This document shows positions 63,640 to 64,000 of a DNA stretch of 64,000 nt, one piece after another (position 1 is the first letter of the stretch; every line of letters begins with the position of its first letter). This DNA comes from Ichthyophis bannanicus (taxonomy: Eukaryota; Chordata; Amphibia; Gymnophiona; Ichthyophiidae), in assembly GCA_033557465.1 (NCBI GenBank), contig CM066032.1:57820955-57884954 (forward strand), written 5' to 3'. The notes under the pieces were generated by a model that worked only from the letters and a program-made list of their open reading frames with translations, was not told the origin of the DNA and ran no database searches. A program made the translations under genes and the position numbers.

Positions 63640-64000
63640 TTCCAGTGCCATTCCCGGGTGTCCAGCTCCCCCCCCCATGTCTGCTTCCTTCCAGCTCCCC
63701 TCCCCCCCTGGTCTGCTCCCCTCGAGGCCCCCCTTGACTGCTCCCTTCCAGGCCCCCCCTTGACTGCTCCCCTCCAGGCCCCCACTTGTCTGCTCCCCTC
63801 CAGGACCCCCCTGGTCTGCTCCTCTCCAGGCTCCCTCTAGTCTGCTCCCCTCCAGGCCCCCCCCCCTTGACTGCTCCCTTCCAGGCACCCGCCCCTTGAC
63901 TGCTCTCCTCCAGGCCCCACCTGGTCTGCTCTCCTCCAGGTCCCACCTGGTCTGCTCTCCTCCAGGCCCCCCCTGGTCTGCTCCCTTCCAGACCCCCCCT
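63640..64000 (-). repeat. C-rich minisatellite of about 25-27-bp units, running off the window
   Basis: Repeats of CCCCTTGACTGCTCCCTTCC and CCCCTGGTCTGCTCCCCTCC joined by AGGCC. On the minus strand these give Gly/Glu/Ser/Arg-rich open frames that are an artefact of the repeat. The array continues past 64000; more diverged related words extend left to about 63480. Confidence 0.85.

Noticed and set aside
63412..64000. Gly/Glu/Arg-rich minus-strand frames of 77-158 codons
   Set aside because: Produced by a C-rich minisatellite with units of about 25-27 bp; no independent coding evidence.

Overview
This window is a piece of a large, repeat-dense vertebrate genome. The mix of CR1, L2-like and Tx1/L1-type LINEs, a DIRS-type retroelement, an endogenous retrovirus, tRNA-headed CORE-SINEs and Harbinger-like elements suggests an amphibian. 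A caecilian is my best guess, but that is inference from the repeat mix and not a database result. Very little looks like host coding sequence. The exception is one spliced gene on the + strand: a first coding exon at 19077-19163 and a second at 31667-31907, separated by a 12.5-kb intron full of transposable elements. I do not recognise its product.

Layout. 1-5465: LINE fragments, split by a fold-back element (2041-2622) with 13-bp target duplications and hammerhead-ribozyme-like cores. 5525-18000: about 200 copies of a 35-bp minisatellite whose unit looks like the first third of a tRNA (A-box). It is interrupted by a CR1 tail, an L2-like LINE, a long CR1 (ORF1 esterase plus ORF2) and CORE-SINEs. 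18001-19163: unique sequence, five degenerate tandem units, then the first coding exon. 19164-31666: intron, with a CR1 split by a DIRS-like element, purine-rich repeats, and an L2-like LINE whose reverse-transcriptase motif-A region is amplified as ten 104-bp tandem copies. 31667-31907: second coding exon. 31958-39330: L1 3' fragment, SINE, a second fold-back element, and a CR1 with repeated 5' modules whose ORF2 is split by a 1307-bp TGT...ACA element carrying a 308-codon ORF. 39640-45000: CR1 and L2 remnants, G-rich and CT-rich simple repeats. 45008-62508: one full-length Tx1/L1-type LINE with a 16-bp target duplication, split by a 7.8-kb endogenous retrovirus (itself holding a Harbinger-like copy) and by a second 4.2-kb Harbinger-like copy studded with tRNA-like modules. 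62525-64000: unassigned sequence ending in a C-rich minisatellite.

There is no operon-like or pathway organisation. The logic of the region is nested insertion. Several insertions can be removed on paper with in-frame restoration of the host element, which gives a relative order of events. No prokaryotic features, CRISPR arrays or rRNA genes were seen, and no canonical tRNA gene: the tRNA-like stretches all lie in SINEs, the minisatellite or the Harbinger-like elements.
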